From the NCBI GenBank assembly GCA_026982175.1, contig JALSHP010000005.1, positions 1 to 7,151 of the forward strand: a DNA stretch of 7,151 bases, written 5' to 3'. This document shows, one piece after another, positions 5,062-7,151 of the stretch (the first letter of the stretch is position 1; each line of letters opens with the position of its first letter). The notes under the pieces were generated by a model that saw nothing but the letters and a program-made list of their open reading frames with translations, was not told the DNA's origin and did no database searches. This DNA is from Campylobacteraceae bacterium (GTDB taxonomy: Bacteria > Campylobacterota > Campylobacteria > Campylobacterales > Sulfurovaceae). The position numbers and the translations under genes were made by a program.

Positions 5062-6027
5062 ATGTTAGGAAATCAGTATCCTGATAATTTTGAAGTGCTA
5101 AAAGCAGAAGTAAAGGCCGCTGGGCTTTTAGAAAGAGTACCTGTAAGAGGTATCATAGAGATGATAGGAATTATTGTCGCTCTTATTGTAGTTTACTCCA
5201 CCCTCACCTTTTGGAATCCTTTTCTATTGGCATTAATGATGACCATTATCGCTACCCGTGCTGTATTTGTCTCTCATGATATTTTACATTTACAATATTT
5301 TAAAAGTAAAAAACTCTCATTTAAGCTCTCTTATCCATTCTCAGCCATTATCTTAAGTAACTCTTCATCGTGGTGGGACTATAAACACAATGTTAATCAT
5401 CATACATACTGTAATATTGTACAAAAAGATGAAGATATAAGAGCCTTAGATGGAGCATTTACAAATGATAAGCATCGTGGGAACTCTGAATTTCTAAAAA
5501 AATACAAACATCTCATCTTCTGGGGTGCTATGTTTTTCATGAACTATGCCTTTGTTGTCCAGTCATATAACTTTGTAATTAAACGTAAACTTTGGGGAGA
5601 ATTAGCATTGATGCTTCTTCATTGGCCTATTATTTGGGGGACGATGTTTTACATTTTACCTTTTGGAGATGCTCTAACCGTCTATCTCGTTCACAATATG
5701 CTCGCTTCTGTTTGGTTGGCATTTGGATTTATTACCAATCATTTAGGCTGTGAAGTCTTTGAAGAAGAGGCAAAAGATTTTTCATGGATGGAGCTACAAA
5801 TGAGAGGTAGCCGTTCACTCTCTGGTGGTTTGTTCACGCACTGGTTTTATGGAGGGCTTAATACACAAATTGAGCATCATCTTTTTCCTAAAGCCCCACG
5901 TTTTAACTTGTTAAAAGTAAAAGAAATGACCCAATCATTTGCAAAGAAACATGATATTTTCTATTTTGAAACTACTCCTTTAGAGGCTTATATTCAAATC
6001 AATGAAGCATTAAAGGCGTATAAGTAA
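5062..6027 (+). CDS. Membrane fatty acid desaturase, front-end-like QIEHH type without cytochrome b5
   Basis: 321 residues. An integral membrane di-iron enzyme that uses O2 and two electrons to put a cis double bond in acyl chains. All three histidine boxes are present: HDILH (72-76), HNVNHH (109-114) and QIEHH (269-273, in GGLNTQIEHHLFPKAPR). Hydrophobic segments lie at about 30-49, 52-70, 151-172, 180-200 and 205-226. Gln in place of the first His of box 3 is the mark of the front-end (delta-5/6) and sphingolipid desaturase group; many of those carry a fused cytochrome b5 domain, absent here, so electrons must come from a separate ferredoxin or cytochrome. The start has AAGGAAG upstream. 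It is divergent from the LEA-like gene and convergent with the Uma2 gene, so probably monocistronic. Regiospecificity cannot be read from sequence. Confidence 0.93.
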   Translation: MLGNQYPDNFEVLKAEVKAAGLLERVPVRGIIEMIGIIVALIVVYSTLTFWNPFLLALMMTIIATRAVFVSHDILHLQYFKSKKLSFKLSYPFSAIILSNSSSWWDYKHNVNHHTYCNIVQKDEDIRALDGAFTNDKHRGNSEFLKKYKHLIFWGAMFFMNYAFVVQSYNFVIKRKLWGELALMLLHWPIIWGTMFYILPFGDALTVYLVHNMLASVWLAFGFITNHLGCEVFEEEAKDFSWMELQMRGSRSLSGGLFTHWFYGGLNTQIEHHLFPKAPRFNLLKVKEMTQSFAKKHDIFYFETTPLEAYIQINEALKAYK

Positions 6028-6046
6028 TATCGTTTACCAATTACTT
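6022..6046. terminator. Weak inverted repeat shared by the two convergent stop codons
   Basis: AAGTAAT (6022-6028) and ATTACTT (6040-6046), loop 11. The arms hold the stop codons of the desaturase (6025-6027) and of the Uma2 gene (6043-6041). The stem is AT-rich and seven pairs long, so it could be a weak bidirectional signal at best. Confidence 0.35.
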
Positions 6047-6589
6047 TCTAAACTTCTCAAATACAGCTTCAAAATCAATTGAAGCTGTACACTCTAGGTC
6101 ACGAAACTCATATTTTTCCAAAGAGAAATCACCCTGTTTGATGTATTCATCTTTTTCTAATCTATAGATTTTAGCTTTTAAATCGTTTGGATAGACTAAA
6201 ATATAATAAGGCACTCGCTCCTCTTTATAAATCTCAAATTTATATTTTTCATCTCTCTTAGCTGTAGATTTAGAGATGATTTCAACCACAATAAGAGGTG
6301 CTTTTGTAATGTAAGCACTATTAGGTTCATCGCAAATGAAGGAAATATCTGGTTTAAGTACCGTCACTTCATCAATCTTCCAATCTTGTTCAACAACAAC
6401 CAAGCATTTTTTACATTTTCTTGCAGATGAAACCAATTCAAAAGTAATTTCACCTGCAATGGCTTGATGGGTAATCATGGGTGAAGGAGTCATGGCATAA
6501 GCAATACCATCTATGAGTTCCCACTCGCCATCCCAGAGTTTATAATCATCATAAGTATAATATTCAATGGCTTGTGCTAATGGTGGCAT
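6041..6589 (-). CDS. Uma2 family (DUF820) PD-(D/E)XK nuclease-like protein
   Basis: 182 residues, the usual Uma2 length. The family has a restriction-endonuclease-like fold and is of uncertain role; it is most abundant in cyanobacteria and other phyla with large genomes. Visible landmarks are WELIDGIAYAM (Glu24), THQAIAGEITFEL (His41), VLKPDISFICD (Asp81), and APLIVVEIISKST (Glu103) followed by RDEKYKFEIYKEERVPYYILVYP, the family's usual D-x-x-x-K-...-Y-...-GV-x-EYWLVDP region in a diverged form. The core acidic residues are kept, so activity is possible. Start: AAGGAG five to six bases before the ATG, under a strong promoter of its own. No partner gene adjoins it; the downstream neighbour is convergent. 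The C-terminal codons contain an 11-bp inverted repeat (6062-6089). Confidence 0.85.
   Translation of the reverse strand: MPPLAQAIEYYTYDDYKLWDGEWELIDGIAYAMTPSPMITHQAIAGEITFELVSSARKCKKCLVVVEQDWKIDEVTVLKPDISFICDEPNSAYITKAPLIVVEIISKSTAKRDEKYKFEIYKEERVPYYILVYPNDLKAKIYRLEKDEYIKQGDFSLEKYEFRDLECTASIDFEAVFEKFRK
6062..6089. repeat. 11-bp perfect inverted repeat in the 3' end of the Uma2 gene
   Basis: TACAGCTTCAA (6062-6072), loop AATCAA, TTGAAGCTGTA (6079-6089). It lies within codons for the last residues of the Uma2 protein and 35 bases past the desaturase stop. No U-run follows on either strand. Confidence 0.6.
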
Positions 6590-6623
6590 GAATTCTCCTT
6601 ACTTTAATGGTTTATCTATTTTA

Positions 6624-6653
6624 ATTATAGCAGAATTAAAATTATTTTCTCAA
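6624..6653 (-). promoter_or_regulatory. Strong putative promoter of the Uma2 gene
   Basis: Minus strand: TTGAGA (6653-6648), 18 bases, then TATAAT (6629-6624) preceded by TGC, a perfect extended -10 (TGCTATAAT). This is the best sigma-70-type match in the window. The leader would be about 28 bases with AAGGAG. Confidence 0.65.
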
Positions 6654-6683
6654 ATAGCATAACATTTAAAAACAAATTTAGGT

Positions 6684-6689
6684 TATACT
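6684..6689 (+). promoter_or_regulatory. Putative -10 box of the BRCT-domain gene
   Basis: TATACT in GGTTATACTTT, 28 bases before the ATG at 6718. No clear -35 box; the upstream bases are A/T-rich and overlap the divergent Uma2 promoter region. Confidence 0.4.
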
Positions 6690-6717
6690 TTCAAACTTCA
6701 AAGTTAGAGGGGAAACC

Positions 6718-7151
6718 ATGAAAAAAATGAAAGTATTTGAGAAGAAGTTTATTTTTATTGATTATAAATCATCCTTTCCTTTACGTGAAGCGTATGCAAA
6801 AAAGCATAAAAAACTCAAAGAAGAATTAGCAACCATAAATGACCCACAGGCATCTGTTTTGTTACGGCTTTTTTTAAGCAATCAAACTGTCCCTTTTAAA
6901 CCCAATGAATCTACACTTTTAGCCCTCTTACGCAGTTCAGTAGCATTGGTTCGCCAAAATGCACTCTACTGTTTTGACACCTATTATGGTGAAGAACTCG
7001 TCAGCTTAACAAGTCATAACTTTTGGCTCTCTGGTAAAGTTGATAATTATAAATTAGCCTCAATACGAGAAATACTAAAACAAGAACAGAGTAAAGTTGT
7101 TACACGGTTTTCTAAAAATATAGATATTTTAGTAGTGGGAGAAGGGACTAA
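6718..7151 (+). CDS. Unrecognised protein with a probable BRCT domain, cut by the right edge
   Basis: Open for 144 codons and continuing past the window. Translation begins MKKMKVFEKKFIFIDYKSS after GAGGGG five to six bases upstream. Residues 1-90 are basic and helical and I do not recognise them (LLRLFLSNQTVPFKPNEST, LLALLRSSVALVRQNALYC). From about residue 100, NFWLSGKVDNYKLASIREIL then KNIDILVVGEG follows the BRCT pattern: 'f-x-l-s/t-G', a helix, a variable segment, then 'vt-h-LVvGe', as in the C-terminal domain of NAD-dependent DNA ligase. BRCT domains bind DNA ends, phosphopeptides or partner proteins in DNA repair and replication. Only the first half to two thirds of the domain is visible. 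The gene is divergent from the Uma2 gene across 128 bases. No role is assigned. Confidence 0.72.
   Translation, partial: MKKMKVFEKKFIFIDYKSSFPLREAYAKKHKKLKEELATINDPQASVLLRLFLSNQTVPFKPNESTLLALLRSSVALVRQNALYCFDTYYGEELVSLTSHNFWLSGKVDNYKLASIREILKQEQSKVVTRFSKNIDILVVGEGT

Overview
The window is AT-rich chromosomal DNA, by eye roughly one third G+C. Gene ends are tight, the -10 boxes are TATAAT-like with weak -35 boxes, and proteins are lysine- and isoleucine-rich. This fits a free-living Campylobacterota bacterium (Sulfurimonas/Sulfurovum-like). That placement is an inference from style and gene content; no marker gene is present. No rRNA, tRNA, CRISPR array or insertion sequence was seen.

Layout. 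(1) Positions 1-2597, minus strand: a compact three-gene run transcribed right to left. It encodes a YcbB/LdtD-type L,D-transpeptidase, then a glutathione peroxidase with an N-terminal export signal, then a secreted DUF2059-like protein cut by the window edge. Gaps are 18 and 1 bases. (2) Positions 2598-2835: a divergent promoter region. (3) Positions 2836-3815, plus strand: an NlpC/P60 lipoprotein, probably a peptidoglycan endopeptidase, and a 63-residue DUF2892 membrane protein. Each ends in an inverted repeat that includes its stop codon. (4) Positions 3816-4081: a gene-free convergent stretch with hairpins. (5) Positions 4082-4849, minus strand: a predicted exported protein whose mature part is 21 uninterrupted 11-residue repeats, like group 3 LEA proteins. 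(6) Positions 5062-6027, plus strand: a membrane fatty acid desaturase, divergent from the repeat protein. (7) Positions 6041-6589, minus strand: a Uma2-family PD-(D/E)XK protein, convergent with the desaturase. (8) Positions 6718-7151, plus strand: the start of an unrecognised protein that appears to contain a BRCT domain.

Theme. Most products act in the envelope: 3-3 peptidoglycan cross-linking, peptide cleavage, peroxide removal in the periplasm, acyl-chain desaturation, and a LEA-like exported stress protein. The most unusual items are the perfect-register hendecad protein, and the pairing of an exported thiol peroxidase with a cysteine-dependent L,D-transpeptidase. In that pair the peroxidase gene also has a strong internal start that would give a cytoplasmic form.
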